A stretch of 64,000 nucleotides of DNA from Serratia entomophila (GCF_021462285.1 NZ_CP082787.1:930001-994000); one strand, 5' to 3'; numbered from the stretch's first letter, positions 26,052-34,609 are shown. Numbers and translations: made by a program. Notes: generated by a model not told the origin, from the sequence alone.

Positions 26052-26933
26052 ATGAAAAAGATCCTCGGTATTAACAACAGCCCTGAAGCCCACTGGGTCG
26101 GTAATGGTTTCCTGGTGAATTCGCTGTTCTCCTACAACGATCTGGGGGCGGAAATGAGCCCGTTCCTGCTGTTGGATCACGCTGCGCCAACCAAATTCCG
26201 CTCCGCCTCCGGCACCCGCGGCGTTGGCCAGCACCCGCATCGCGGTTTTGAGACGGTGACCATCGTTTATCAGGGTGAAGTGGAGCATCGCGATTCCACC
26301 GGCAGCGGCGGGGTAATTGGCCCCGGCGATGTGCAGTGGATGACGGCCGCTTCCGGCATTCTGCACGAAGAGTTCCATTCCCGGGACTTCTCGCGTAACG
26401 GCGGCACCATGGAAATGGTGCAGCTGTGGGTCAACCTGCCGGCCAAAGACAAAATGGCCGCACCGGGTTACCAGACGCTGCTGAACGCCGATATTCCGGT
26501 AGTTTCGCTGGCGGATGGCGCAGGGCAGGTGCGGGTGATCGCCGGTAACTTCGACGGCCACGCCGGCCCGGCGCGCACCTTCAGCCCGCTTAACCTGTGG
26601 GATATGAAGCTGAATGCCGGCCACAGCACCACCCTGCGGGTGCAGGAAGGCCATACTCTGGCGCTGGTGATGCTGCATGGCGCCATTTTGGTCAACGGCG
26701 AAGAGGTGGTGCGTGAAACCCAGATGGTGCGTTTTGACCGCGCAGGGGATTCCGTCACCCTCGAAGCCAACAACGACGTCACCTTGCTGGTGCTGAGCGG
26801 CGAGCCGATTGAAGAGCCTATCGTCGGTTACGGGCCATTTGTAATGAACAGCGATGCGGAAATTCAGCAGGCGTTCAGCGATTTCAACAGCGGCAAGTTC
26901 GGCAGCATGAAAGCGGAGGCTGACGGCGTCTGA
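26052..26933 (+). CDS. Pirin family bicupin protein
   Basis: 293 residues, ATG 26052 after CAGGAG. The first cupin has the pirin metal site HPHRGFETVTIVYQGEVEHRDS plus the HEE of SGILHEEFHS; the second cupin lies about 170-270. Bacterial pirins bind iron; some cleave quercetin, others affect central metabolism. Probably controlled by the divergent LysR. A hairpin at 26941-26968 ends the transcript before ycaC, although read-through is possible. Confidence 0.92.
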   Translation: MKKILGINNSPEAHWVGNGFLVNSLFSYNDLGAEMSPFLLLDHAAPTKFRSASGTRGVGQHPHRGFETVTIVYQGEVEHRDSTGSGGVIGPGDVQWMTAASGILHEEFHSRDFSRNGGTMEMVQLWVNLPAKDKMAAPGYQTLLNADIPVVSLADGAGQVRVIAGNFDGHAGPARTFSPLNLWDMKLNAGHSTTLRVQEGHTLALVMLHGAILVNGEEVVRETQMVRFDRAGDSVTLEANNDVTLLVLSGEPIEEPIVGYGPFVMNSDAEIQQAFSDFNSGKFGSMKAEADGV

Positions 26934-26940
26934 GGCCGGG

Positions 26941-26968
26941 CCGAGCCGGGGCGTTTTCCCCGGCTCGG
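26941..26968 (+). terminator. Perfect 11-bp hairpin after the pirin gene
   Basis: CCGAGCCGGGG (26941-26951) pairs with CCCCGGCTCGG (26958-26968), loop CGTTTT. No T tract follows, so strength is uncertain. Confidence 0.6.
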
Positions 26969-27056
26969 TAACTACACTTAACCTACCTTCTGCCCGTCCG
27001 GCTGTGCGGCCGGAGGGCAGACATCCGCAACCATCAAACCCCAAAAGGAGAAAACC

Positions 27057-27683
27057 ATGGCTGCAAATTACCAACGCCTCGACAAGGACCAGGCTGCCGT
27101 ATTGCTGGTTGACCATCAGGCAGGGCTGCTTTCGCTGGTGCGCGATATCGATCCCGATCGTTTCAAAAACAACGTACTGGCGCTGGGTGATTTAGCGAAG
27201 TACTTCAATCTGCCGACCATTCTGACCACCAGTTTCGAGAACGGCCCCAACGGCCCGCTAGTACCGGAACTGAAGGCCCAATTCCCCGACGCCCCTTTTA
27301 TTCCTCGCCCTGGGCAGATCAACGCCTGGGATAATGACGACTTCGTCAAGGCAGTGAAGGCCACCGGCCGCAAGCAGCTGATTATCGCCGGCGTGGTGAC
27401 CGAGGTATGCGTGGCGTTCCCGGCGATCTCGGCGCTCAAGGAAGGTTTTGAGGTGTTTGTGGTTACCGACGCCTCCGGAACCTTTAACGAGCTGACGCGC
27501 CAGTCAGCCTGGAGCCGGATGGAGGCCGCAGGTGCGCAGCTGATGACCTGGTTTGGCGTGGCCTGTGAGCTGCACCGCGACTGGCGTAACGACGTGGAAG
27601 GTCTGGGGGCGCTGTTCTCCAACCATATCCCCGACTACCGTAACCTGATGACCAGCTACAACCAGCTGACCGGCGGTAAATAA
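27057..27683 (+). CDS. ycaC: YcaC, isochorismatase-family cysteine hydrolase
   Basis: 208 residues, the length of E. coli YcaC, with long near-identical stretches such as IAGVVTEVCVAFPA and GVACELHRDWRND. Catalytic residues are Asp 19 (LLVDHQAG) and Cys 118. YcaC forms an octamer stacked to a hexadecamer; its substrate is unknown. AAAGGAG precedes the ATG. It lies 123 bases after the pirin gene, an association also seen in other proteobacteria in my recollection, and is followed by a terminator. Confidence 0.93.
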   Translation: MAANYQRLDKDQAAVLLVDHQAGLLSLVRDIDPDRFKNNVLALGDLAKYFNLPTILTTSFENGPNGPLVPELKAQFPDAPFIPRPGQINAWDNDDFVKAVKATGRKQLIIAGVVTEVCVAFPAISALKEGFEVFVVTDASGTFNELTRQSAWSRMEAAGAQLMTWFGVACELHRDWRNDVEGLGALFSNHIPDYRNLMTSYNQLTGGK

Positions 27684-28062
27684 TCTTGCTCGGGGCAACG
27701 TTTAGTTGCTCCTTTTTACATAAAAAATCTGTTTTATTTACGCTAACCGTTTGTTTCTATAATGGTATTTTCAAGTTTCGTCCTGCTAAGAGTAATTTCG
27801 TAATTTCATCAATTATTTAAATGATTCATTAACTATAGATTTCTTTAGGCAACAATCTATCTTTTTGTTCTTTGTGATTTGTTTTCAGACTTTCCCATCT
27901 GGTTTTGATTTAGCCAATCCCATCTGCTATATAACTCATGTTTAAGAATAATTCTAATAAATAAAACAGGTTTTATTATTTTTGCCTGATTTTTTGTAAA
28001 AAAGGTATATGGACATAAGAAATTAATATTACAGAATTTCGACACAGCAAGAGGGATGAGTA
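27684..28062. other. AT-rich 379-base gap before the HsdR-like gene
   Basis: Apart from the ycaC terminator at 27693-27718, this is AT-rich DNA (strings such as TTATTATTTTTGCC) with no reading frame. The change of composition starts just after ycaC and continues through the next gene, suggesting the left edge of an acquired segment. No direct repeats or tRNA were found at the edge. Confidence 0.6.
27693..27718 (+). terminator. Rho-independent terminator after ycaC
   Basis: GGGGCAAC (27693-27700), loop GTTTA, GTTGCTCC (27706-27713) with one G-T pair, then TTTTT. Confidence 0.85.
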
Positions 28063-29232
28063 ATGAATGCATTCAGAGATAAGCTTAAGGCTCATGTTCA
28101 TCACGTGGCCTCGGTAGGGCAGCATTGCAATACGGAAGAAACGACTAAACAGGCGCTCATCTTGCCTTTATTAGAAACACTGGGTTTTCATCCTTATGAT
28201 CCCACAAAGGTAAAGGCTGAGTATGGTGCTGATTTTCCTGGGGTAAAGGTCGGGGAGCGAGTGGATTATGCTCTTTTTTGTCATGCGGTCCCGGTCATGT
28301 TTATTGAGGCTAAGTCTTTCAGCCAAAATTTAACAAACCATAGCCCTCAACTTTCTCGCTATTTTAACGCAACCCCAGAGGTGACAGTTTCTGCGATAAC
28401 TAATGGAAAAGAGTGGCGATTCTTCACCGATCTGAAAGATAAAAACATCATGGATGATGCGCCATTTTTAAAGATAGATTTTAGTGATTTAAATGATTCT
28501 GATATTGAACAGCTTTATAGATTTAGACATGACCAGTTCCAACCGGAAGCGTTAAGAACTTTGGCAGAAGAAAGTATCTATCTGACATCGTTTACAAAAA
28601 CGATTAGTGCCAGTCTAAGAGATGTTGACTTAGATTTTGTAAGGTATGTAGCGAATCGTTCCAATGTACAGCGCCAACTGAACCAACGCTTTCTTGAAAC
28701 AATCACTCCGCTGGTACGTCTTGCCGTCGAAAAAGCCGTTAGTGCGATGGTAGTTTCTGGGCTGTCAGTGACTACGGAAAGCGCAACTGGGCTAGCTTTG
28801 GAAAGTGGCGATGTGAACCAACTTGATCCCTTAGCTCCAATCGTTGACCCAGAAAACAGCAAAATAGTGACAACCTATACTGAAAGGGCACTATTCGATA
28901 ATGTAGCGATGATCCTGGGTGGCGAAGCAGATCTCAGCGCCAAGGATACTGAGAGCTATTACAGTATTCTTTTCCAGGGCAAAACGACACGATGGATCTT
29001 ACGTTACTTCGACAATAAGCAACGGCCTACTATTTTACTTCCGCTGGAGATCGATGATGCCCGGCACGCGGAAATCACCCGAGCAGGTTTGGAGCTTGCA
29101 GCTGGGGGGCATATCATCATTGATCGCCCAGAAAATATCTTGAGATTAACTGGATTGATCATTGATTCTTATAAGTATTGTATTGATGACGAGAACTTCA
29201 GGCAAAAGAAAAAAGACAAGCCAGGTAGTTAG
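28063..29232 (+). CDS. Orphan type I restriction HsdR N-terminal-like nuclease (PD-(D/E)xK)
   Basis: 389 residues, ATG 28063 with GAGGG upstream. Residues 25-140 match the HsdR N-terminal nuclease pattern: Glu 25/26, VDYALF with Asp 68, and FIEAKS with Glu 82 and Lys 84, followed by QLSRYF. No helicase motifs follow; the C-terminal third (about 295-370) is a separate domain I cannot name. No methyltransferase or specificity gene is adjacent. Base composition is about 40-50% GC in the lines I counted, well below the neighbours, indicating transfer. A phage-defence or remnant role is inference. Confidence 0.75.
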   Translation: MNAFRDKLKAHVHHVASVGQHCNTEETTKQALILPLLETLGFHPYDPTKVKAEYGADFPGVKVGERVDYALFCHAVPVMFIEAKSFSQNLTNHSPQLSRYFNATPEVTVSAITNGKEWRFFTDLKDKNIMDDAPFLKIDFSDLNDSDIEQLYRFRHDQFQPEALRTLAEESIYLTSFTKTISASLRDVDLDFVRYVANRSNVQRQLNQRFLETITPLVRLAVEKAVSAMVVSGLSVTTESATGLALESGDVNQLDPLAPIVDPENSKIVTTYTERALFDNVAMILGGEADLSAKDTESYYSILFQGKTTRWILRYFDNKQRPTILLPLEIDDARHAEITRAGLELAAGGHIIIDRPENILRLTGLIIDSYKYCIDDENFRQKKKDKPGS

Positions 29233-29433
29233 ATTGTGTTAGGTAGGATTGGCTCTTGCGACTGCTACTTCATATCAAGCCGCAGGAGCTTGATCCGTAT
29301 AACCTTTCGATTTTCCCCGTGCGACACGCTGCAAAAACACCGTGATTCTTACAAAATCCTTAGCCTTTCATTACGTTAATCCCCGGATGTAAGCAAAGAT
29401 CATCGGGGTGAAAAGGTGTCGAAAAGCGCCTTT

Positions 29434-29481
29434 CTCATTGGCCGGGAGCGGGGTAGCTTAGCCTCTCTCCCGGCAAATGAG
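29434..29481 (+). promoter_or_regulatory. 15-bp leader hairpin covering the ribosome-binding site of the next gene
   Basis: Left arm 29434-29448 pairs with 29467-29481 with a single mismatch (G29440/A29475); loop of 18 bases. The right arm includes three of the four bases of the GAGG (29479-29482) that serves the ATG at 29491. Such a structure could block translation until melted or bound. Confidence 0.55.
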
Positions 29482-29490
29482 GCTAATAAC

Positions 29491-29820
29491 ATGAAACAAA
29501 TGATGAAAGTTCTGGCGTTACCCTGCATCGGCGCGGCAATGCTGTTCAGCGCTGGCGTGATGTCCGCTCCGGCGCCGCTGGCCAAAGAGGCGCCGCCTGC
29601 AGATCAGGGGCCGCACATGCCGTTTCCCGGCGGGCACATGCCCAAACCCGGCTTCTGCCATGGCGGTGAACTGTTCTGCGCCACCTCGGCCAGCGATAAC
29701 CCGGTCGATACCATCAATAAGCTGACGTCGGTGATCCCGGCCGGCACCGCCAGGCACTATGAGGTGCGCATCTCGGTGGTGGCGCTACCTGATGCTCCGC
29801 CGGCGCCGCCAAAAGCGTAA
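29491..29820 (+). CDS. Secreted small hypothetical protein, 109 aa
   Basis: Starts at ATG 29491 with GAGG eight bases before; an in-frame GTG at 29416 would bury the signal peptide and read through the hairpin. Signal peptide ends VMSA|PAP. The mature protein is Pro-rich with PHMPFPGGHMPKPGFCHGGELFCATS, including His and Cys residues that could bind metal, and ends in a Pro/Ala tail. I do not recognise the family. Its leader hairpin is described separately. Confidence 0.7.
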   Translation: MKQMMKVLALPCIGAAMLFSAGVMSAPAPLAKEAPPADQGPHMPFPGGHMPKPGFCHGGELFCATSASDNPVDTINKLTSVIPAGTARHYEVRISVVALPDAPPAPPKA

Positions 29821-29893
29821 CGGCCAGGTTCATCCTGCTGGCCCCGGCGCGCGATGCGCGTTAGGCTGAATGCTCCAGCGTGCAGGAGGCAGG

Positions 29894-30346
29894 ATGAATT
29901 CTCTATCGCCCCACTCTTATCTTGGGCCCGACGATCGGCTGCTGCTGTTCGACGGCGAATGCAACCTGTGCCACGGGCTGGTGAGGTTTTTGGTTCGCGC
30001 CGATAAACGCCAGCGCATTCTGTTAGCCACGGTGCAGTCTGCCGAAGGGCAGGCGATCCTGCGTGGGCTGGGGCTGCCCGTCGATCGGTTCGATTCCATC
30101 GTTTACCTGGAGCAGGGGGAGCACTGGCTGCGTTCGGCGGCGTTTTTCCAGGCGCTGCGCCAACTGGGCCGGCCATGGCGGCTATTGGCGTCGGCGCGTT
30201 TTTTGCCGCCGCGCATGGCAGACGGCATTTACAACGCCGTGGCGCGTAACCGCTACCGGCTGTTTGGCCGCAATGACGGCACCGCCTTGCCCGGTGCAGG
30301 GCAGCCGGGGCGTTATCTGCGCCATCGCGGCGATCCGCCAGGCTGA
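29894..30346 (+). CDS. DCC-family thiol-disulfide oxidoreductase-like protein (DUF393)
   Basis: 150 residues from ATG 29894 (GGAGG upstream). The DCC signature is FDGECNLCHGLVRF with Asp and the CxxC-like pair, at about residues 20-33. DUF393 proteins are thioredoxin-like and of unknown substrate. It starts 73 bases after the previous gene; possible hairpins in between lack a T tract. Confidence 0.85.
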   Translation: MNSLSPHSYLGPDDRLLLFDGECNLCHGLVRFLVRADKRQRILLATVQSAEGQAILRGLGLPVDRFDSIVYLEQGEHWLRSAAFFQALRQLGRPWRLLASARFLPPRMADGIYNAVARNRYRLFGRNDGTALPGAGQPGRYLRHRGDPPG

Positions 30347-30374
30347 ACTTTACGCTTCTTTACCCTTGAATCGC

Positions 30375-30405
30375 TTGAAATATCAGCGCCCTGGCTCCAT
30401 ATAAT
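30375..30405 (+). promoter_or_regulatory. Probable promoter of the 83-aa membrane protein gene
   Basis: TATAAT at 30400-30405 with TTGAAA at 30375-30380, spacer 19 bases, ending 27 bases before the next ATG. Confidence 0.45.
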
Positions 30406-30432
30406 GGAACGTTCAGCCAACAAGGAGCGCGT

Positions 30433-30684
30433 ATGGGAATCAGCGAAGAAGAGCACATCCGCCGTCTTACCCAGGAGAAGAATGCCGTGGGCAATACGGC
30501 GAAGTGGGTAGCGATTGTTTCTGCCGTGTATTTTGCCCTGATGGTGTTTTACGGCCACCCGATCGGCGTGCTGACCATGTCCGGGCTGATATTTATCGTC
30601 TCCACCACCACCTGGCTGAAGAAACGCCAGAAGGTCAAATCCTACCGTATGGCGCTGGCGAAAATCGGCGACGATCGGCCCTGA
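30433..30684 (+). CDS. Small two-helix membrane protein, 83 aa
   Basis: ATG 30433 with AAGGAG seven bases upstream. Two hydrophobic segments (about 25-40 and 45-62) flanked by charged ends (EEEHIRRLTQEKN and KKRQKVKSYR). Unknown family, inner membrane likely. Its last 43 bases overlap the end of the convergent acetyltransferase gene, so the two transcripts would pair. Confidence 0.75.
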   Translation: MGISEEEHIRRLTQEKNAVGNTAKWVAIVSAVYFALMVFYGHPIGVLTMSGLIFIVSTTTWLKKRQKVKSYRMALAKIGDDRP

Positions 30685-31223
30685 TAGTCGCTGCGCGGCA
30701 GCGTATAAATCAGGCTCGGCGCTGCGCCGGGCACGTCGTCCAGCGTATCCACCAAACGTAAACCCGCCTTTTCCAGCACGCGCCGCGAAGCCTGGTGGTT
30801 TTCGCGCACGACAGCAGATATTTCATCCAGCTCCAGCCCCTCGAAACCAAACTTCAGCGCCGCCAGCGCCATCTCCGTCGCGAGCCCCATGCCCCACACG
30901 CCGGTGTCGAAGCGATAGCCCAGATTGATGGAGCGCTGCGCGCCAAGCGGAACTTTGGAAAGGCCGCCAAAGCCAATCACCTGTTCCGGCCGCTCCCGCA
31001 GCGCCAACGCCCATGAGTCGAAGCCGTGGCTCTGCCATCGGCCGGCGCGTTCGTTAAAAACCCGCCGGGCCTGTTCCCGGTCGGTCAACGGGCCGGCGGG
31101 ATTAAAGCGTTGGGTTTCCGGATTGCTGTAGATAGCATAGTAGCGCTCGAAATCTGCGGCGACCGGGGGGCGCATCAGCAGCCGAGCGCTGGTGACCGGC
31201 GCTGAGGGGATAAAGTGCGGCAT
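30642..31223 (-). CDS. GNAT acetyltransferase (RimJ/RimL type)
   Basis: 193 residues from ATG 31223 (AAGGGAA upstream). TSARLLMRPPVAADFERYYAIYSNPET is the typical start of this subfamily, and the acetyl-CoA region is the GYRFDTGVWGMGLATEMALAAL stretch, followed by NHQASRRVLEKAGLR. These enzymes acetylate protein N-termini or small amines; the target is unknown. Its 3' end overlaps the small membrane protein gene by 43 bases on the other strand. Confidence 0.88.
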   Translation of the reverse strand: MPHFIPSAPVTSARLLMRPPVAADFERYYAIYSNPETQRFNPAGPLTDREQARRVFNERAGRWQSHGFDSWALALRERPEQVIGFGGLSKVPLGAQRSINLGYRFDTGVWGMGLATEMALAALKFGFEGLELDEISAVVRENHQASRRVLEKAGLRLVDTLDDVPGAAPSLIYTLPRSDYQGRSSPIFASAIR

Positions 31224-31314
31224 TGTTTTCCCTTTTCTGGATGAATAAACAGTATTTACTGTAGACCAGAATGGCAAAACGAGAAACCCTCTCTCCGCGA
31301 AGAGAGGGTGAGGA

Positions 31315-32058
31315 TCAAATAAAGGAATCGTCGTCGTCGTTGTAGTCGTCGGAGAAACCAGAATCGTCGTTCTGATAATCTGCGTTCTGGAAGCCGTTGT
31401 CCTGGTTCAGGAACCCCCCGTTACCGTTGTTGAAGGTGTCGAGGTTGTTGGAGGCGTCGAAATCACGCATCGCGCTATCGTCCAGCGGCGCCGGCGTTTC
31501 ATCGATAATATTGACGATTTCCTGTGGCTGCGAGTGGCGGAACATGCCGGTCAGCATGTCGGCCAGCACCACCCCGCCGGCCACGCCCGCTGCGGTTTGC
31601 AGGGCGCCGCCAAGGAAGCCGCCGGCGCGTGAAGGCGCCGCCTGTTGCGGCTGAGCGTAAGCCGGCTGCTGCTGCTGCGCATAGCCGCCCTGAGCCTGGT
31701 TGTTCCACGCCGCGTTGTTCTGCTGCTGCGCCTGGTACTGCTCGCGCGGGCTTGGCGTGCTGCGGCTGCCGCCGCCGAACAGGCCGGCGAGAAAACCGCC
31801 GCTGCTCTGCTGGCTGCCGGCGTTTTGCTGCAGCTGGGCAATCTGGCCTTCCAGATCTTTAACCCGCTGGTCCAGCTGCTTCAGCGCCGCTTCCTGAATG
31901 ATCATCGCCTGCGCCATATAATAAGGGGCGGACGGCTGCTCACGGATATGCTGATTGATTTGCTGCTCTGCCTGGAGATCCCTTGGGCCCGTCTTGGTCT
32001 CGGCTTCTTTCAGGCGGCCAAACAGACCATCGATAAGACGTTGTTCTTCGGATTGCAT
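31315..32058 (-). CDS. DUF2076 family protein with Gln-rich and acidic regions
   Basis: 247 residues from ATG 32058. The N-terminal 75 residues (EEQRLIDGLFGRLKEAETKTGPRD) match DUF2076. A Gln-rich stretch (QYAQQQQ type) spans about 115-145, a Gly/Ala hydrophobic patch about 150-175, and the C-terminus is Asp-rich (DDYNDDDDSFI). The function is unknown; members are thought to be periplasmic or membrane-associated. A Fur-box-like dyad lies 34 bases upstream. Confidence 0.85.
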   Translation of the reverse strand: MQSEEQRLIDGLFGRLKEAETKTGPRDLQAEQQINQHIREQPSAPYYMAQAMIIQEAALKQLDQRVKDLEGQIAQLQQNAGSQQSSGGFLAGLFGGGSRSTPSPREQYQAQQQNNAAWNNQAQGGYAQQQQPAYAQPQQAAPSRAGGFLGGALQTAAGVAGGVVLADMLTGMFRHSQPQEIVNIIDETPAPLDDSAMRDFDASNNLDTFNNGNGGFLNQDNGFQNADYQNDDSGFSDDYNDDDDSFI

Positions 32059-32091
32059 AGGACTACCTCTAGGAGATGAATAACGGTACTG

Positions 32092-32110
32092 GATGATGAT
32101 TATCATCGGC
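32092..32110. promoter_or_regulatory. Fur-box-like site upstream of the DUF2076 gene
   Basis: GATGATGATTATCATCGGC matches 14 of 19 positions of the Fur consensus GATAATGATAATCATTATC and has a clear dyad core. Confidence 0.45.
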
Positions 32111-32184
32111 AGTGATTACCCTAGCGCGTTTATATGAAGCAATAAATAAATGGTGGGTAAACCTGTCTATGAATTTGTTACCAA

Positions 32185-32970
32185 TTACGGCAAAGGGATC
32201 AGCATCACCAGCTTCAGGCTGCCGTTTTCCGCCGGGTGGAAGGTGAGCTGGCGGTAGCGCAGCGGCCCCTGCTGCGGGTGTTCGAACGCCCGCTCGCCGC
32301 CTTCGCGGGCCATCACGTCATGCTGTTTCCACCAGTGATGAAAGGCTTCGCTGTTGTGGGTCATATTGCGCACGAAGGCGCGCATCTCTTCGGTGTTCTG
32401 GTGATGGCTGGTTTCGGCGCGGAACTCGGCCACTATTCGCCGTGCGCGAAGTTCCCAATCACTGACCAGGGTTTTCGCCAGCGGGTGGAAGAACATGAAG
32501 TGCAGCAGGTTGGGGGTATTGGTTTGGCCCAGCCAGCCGCTGAACAAGGCTTCCGCCTGCGGGTTCCAGGCCAGGATATTCCAGGTGACGTCCAGCAGGT
32601 AGCAGGGCACCGTCATCTGGTGCACGCTTTGCAGCATCGCGCTGTCGGCGGTTTCCCGCTGCTGTTCTTGCTCGGGGTCCGCCACCCGCGCCAGAGTGAA
32701 CAGATAGTGGCGCTCGGCGGGGCCGAGCCGCAGCGCTTTGGCGATACGCGACAGCGTATAGGGCGAGATGGAAACCTCGCGGCCCTGTTCGATCCAGGTA
32801 TACCAGGTGGCGCTGATGCCGCTGATTTGCGCCAGCTCCTCGCGGCGCAGGCCGCTGGTGCGGCGCCGGGGCGCGCTGGGCAGGCCCAGCATCTCGGGCG
32901 TGATGCGTTCACGATGCGCGCGCAGGAAAGCGCCGAGGGCTTTCGGCCCGGACAAGGCTTCTGATTGCAT
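32185..32970 (-). CDS. XRE-type regulator with MmyB-like ligand-binding domain
   Basis: 261 residues from ATG 32970. Helix-turn-helix about 30-80 (RRTSGLRREELAQISGISATWYTWIEQGREV is family-typical) followed by the PAS-like MmyB domain with YLLDVTWNILAWNPQAEALF. Related proteins bind fatty acids or similar ligands and control neighbouring enzymes. It is divergent from the methyltransferase gene at 33088, a likely target. Confidence 0.9.
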   Translation of the reverse strand: MQSEALSGPKALGAFLRAHRERITPEMLGLPSAPRRRTSGLRREELAQISGISATWYTWIEQGREVSISPYTLSRIAKALRLGPAERHYLFTLARVADPEQEQQRETADSAMLQSVHQMTVPCYLLDVTWNILAWNPQAEALFSGWLGQTNTPNLLHFMFFHPLAKTLVSDWELRARRIVAEFRAETSHHQNTEEMRAFVRNMTHNSEAFHHWWKQHDVMAREGGERAFEHPQQGPLRYRQLTFHPAENGSLKLVMLIPLP

Positions 32971-33087
32971 AGCATGGTACCTCTGGATACTAGGATAACT
33001 GCTTATATTGTACCCGTATATTAGCCTGATTATAGTAGCTGAAAGCCACCCGGCACAGGCGCAAGCCCGACAATAACAGGAGCAAAC

Positions 33088-33858
33088 ATGAGCAACGGCA
33101 ACAGCCATAAAAATGCGGTAGAAAGCCAGTTTGGCGAGCAGGCCAACGCCTATTTAACCAGTGCGGTGCATGCGCAGGGCCGCGATCTGCAACGCCTGTC
33201 GCGTTTGCTGGAACCGCACGCCGCGGCGCGGCTGCTCGATCTGGGCTGCGGCGCCGGGCATGCCAGCTTCACTGCGGCGGCCAGGGTGGCGCAGGTGGTG
33301 GCCTACGATTTATCGGCGCAGATGCTGGCGGTGGTGGGCCAGGCGGCGGTGGAAAAAGGCCTGGACAATATCCAACTGCAGCAGGGTGTCGCCGAGTCAT
33401 TGCCGTTCGAAGACGCCAGCTTTGATGTGGTTATCAGCCGTTATTCCGCCCATCATTGGCAAGATGTGGGCCAGGCGCTGCGCGAAGTGAAACGCGTGCT
33501 GAAGCCGGGCGGCAAAGCCATCTTTATGGATGTGGTATCACCGGGGCATCCGCTGTTGGATATCTATCTGCAAACCGTCGAGGTGCTGCGCGATACCTCC
33601 CACGTGCGCAATTATGCGCCGGGCGAATGGCTGGCCCTGCTGACCGAATCAGGGTTGGCGGTGCGCGAGGTGACGTCGGATCGACTGTATTTGGAGTTTG
33701 GCAGTTGGGTGGCGCGCATGCGCACGCCGGCGCATTTTGTCACGGCGATCCGCGCATTGCAGCAGGCGGTTTCCGAAGAGGTGGTAGAACATTTCGCCAT
33801 TCAGCCGGAGGGTTCCTTCACCAGCGACATCATGATGTTCGAGGCGACGAAAGGCTAA
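33088..33858 (+). CDS. Class I SAM-dependent methyltransferase (UbiE/YafE-like)
   Basis: 256 residues, ATG 33088 with CAGGAG upstream. SAM motif I is RLLDLGCGAGHASF (about 48-60), motif II VVAYDLSAQML, and the post-I region LPFEDASFDVVISRYSAHHW. E. coli YafE is similar, with unknown substrate. The divergent MmyB-type regulator probably controls it. A terminator with GAAA tetraloop follows. Confidence 0.88.
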   Translation: MSNGNSHKNAVESQFGEQANAYLTSAVHAQGRDLQRLSRLLEPHAAARLLDLGCGAGHASFTAAARVAQVVAYDLSAQMLAVVGQAAVEKGLDNIQLQQGVAESLPFEDASFDVVISRYSAHHWQDVGQALREVKRVLKPGGKAIFMDVVSPGHPLLDIYLQTVEVLRDTSHVRNYAPGEWLALLTESGLAVREVTSDRLYLEFGSWVARMRTPAHFVTAIRALQQAVSEEVVEHFAIQPEGSFTSDIMMFEATKG

Positions 33859-33864
33859 AAACAG

Positions 33865-33888
33865 CAGGGCAGCCGAAAGGCTGCCCTG
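33865..33888. terminator. Bidirectional hairpin between methyltransferase and aqpZ
   Basis: Perfect 10-bp stem CAGGGCAGCC / GGCTGCCCTG (33865-33888) closed by a GAAA tetraloop, between two convergent genes. Confidence 0.8.
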
Positions 33889-33913
33889 ATAAACGTAATC
33901 AAATACCGCTTAA

Positions 33914-34609
33914 TTACTTTTTGTCTTCCAGCAGGCAACGATAAATCAGGCCGCCGATAACGCCGCCGACCAATGGCACCAGCCAGAATACCCACAGCTG
34001 TTGCAATGCCCAGGTACCCTGGAAGATTGCCACGCCGGTGCTGCGCGCCGGGTTAACTGAAGTATTGGTAACCGGAATGCTGATCAGGTGAATGAGCGTT
34101 AACGTCAGGCCAATCGCCAAAGGTGCAAATCCTGCCGGCGCGCGCTTATCGGTAACGCCGTGAATAACGATCAGGAAGAATGCGGTCAGCACCAATTCAA
34201 TAACGATAGCGGACTGCAGAGAATATCCACCCGGCGAGTGTTCACCGTAACCGTTGGAGGCAAAGCCGCCTGCGGTAGCGTCAAAACCGGCTTTCCCGCT
34301 GGCGATCAAATACAGCACTGCAGCAGCGGCAATACCGCCAATCACCTGAGCAATAACGTAAGGAATAACGTCTTTAGCCGCAAAGCGGCCGCCGGCGAAT
34401 AATCCCACGGTGATTGCCGGGTTAAAGTGCCCGCCAGAAATATGGCCGACGGCATAAGCCATTGTGACCACGGTAAGGCCGAAAGCGAGCGCTACACCGA
34501 GAAAACCAATACCCAATTGTGGAAATGCCGCGGCTAATACTGCGCTGCCACAACCGCCGAACACCAACCAAAATGTGCCAAAAAATTCAGCAAAAAGTCG
34601 CTTTGACAT
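33914..34609 (-). CDS. aqpZ: Aquaporin Z, water channel
   Basis: 231 residues, six membrane helices. Both NPA boxes are present ([13 protein letters not shown] near 63 and SVNPARSTG near 186), with the filter Arg just after the second and a His in LTLIHLISI. This is the pattern of a strict water channel rather than a glycerol facilitator. Length equals E. coli AqpZ. A long AT-rich upstream region (34610-35051) separates it from the divergent phytase-like gene. Confidence 0.97.
   Translation of the reverse strand: MSKRLFAEFFGTFWLVFGGCGSAVLAAAFPQLGIGFLGVALAFGLTVVTMAYAVGHISGGHFNPAITVGLFAGGRFAAKDVIPYVIAQVIGGIAAAAVLYLIASGKAGFDATAGGFASNGYGEHSPGGYSLQSAIVIELVLTAFFLIVIHGVTDKRAPAGFAPLAIGLTLTLIHLISIPVTNTSVNPARSTGVAIFQGTWALQQLWVFWLVPLVGGVIGGLIYRCLLEDKK

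Noticed and set aside
29233..29433. Direct repeats or attachment site at the right edge of the AT-rich island
   Set aside because: I could not find a repeat matching the left edge near 27684-27800, and no integrase or tRNA is present.
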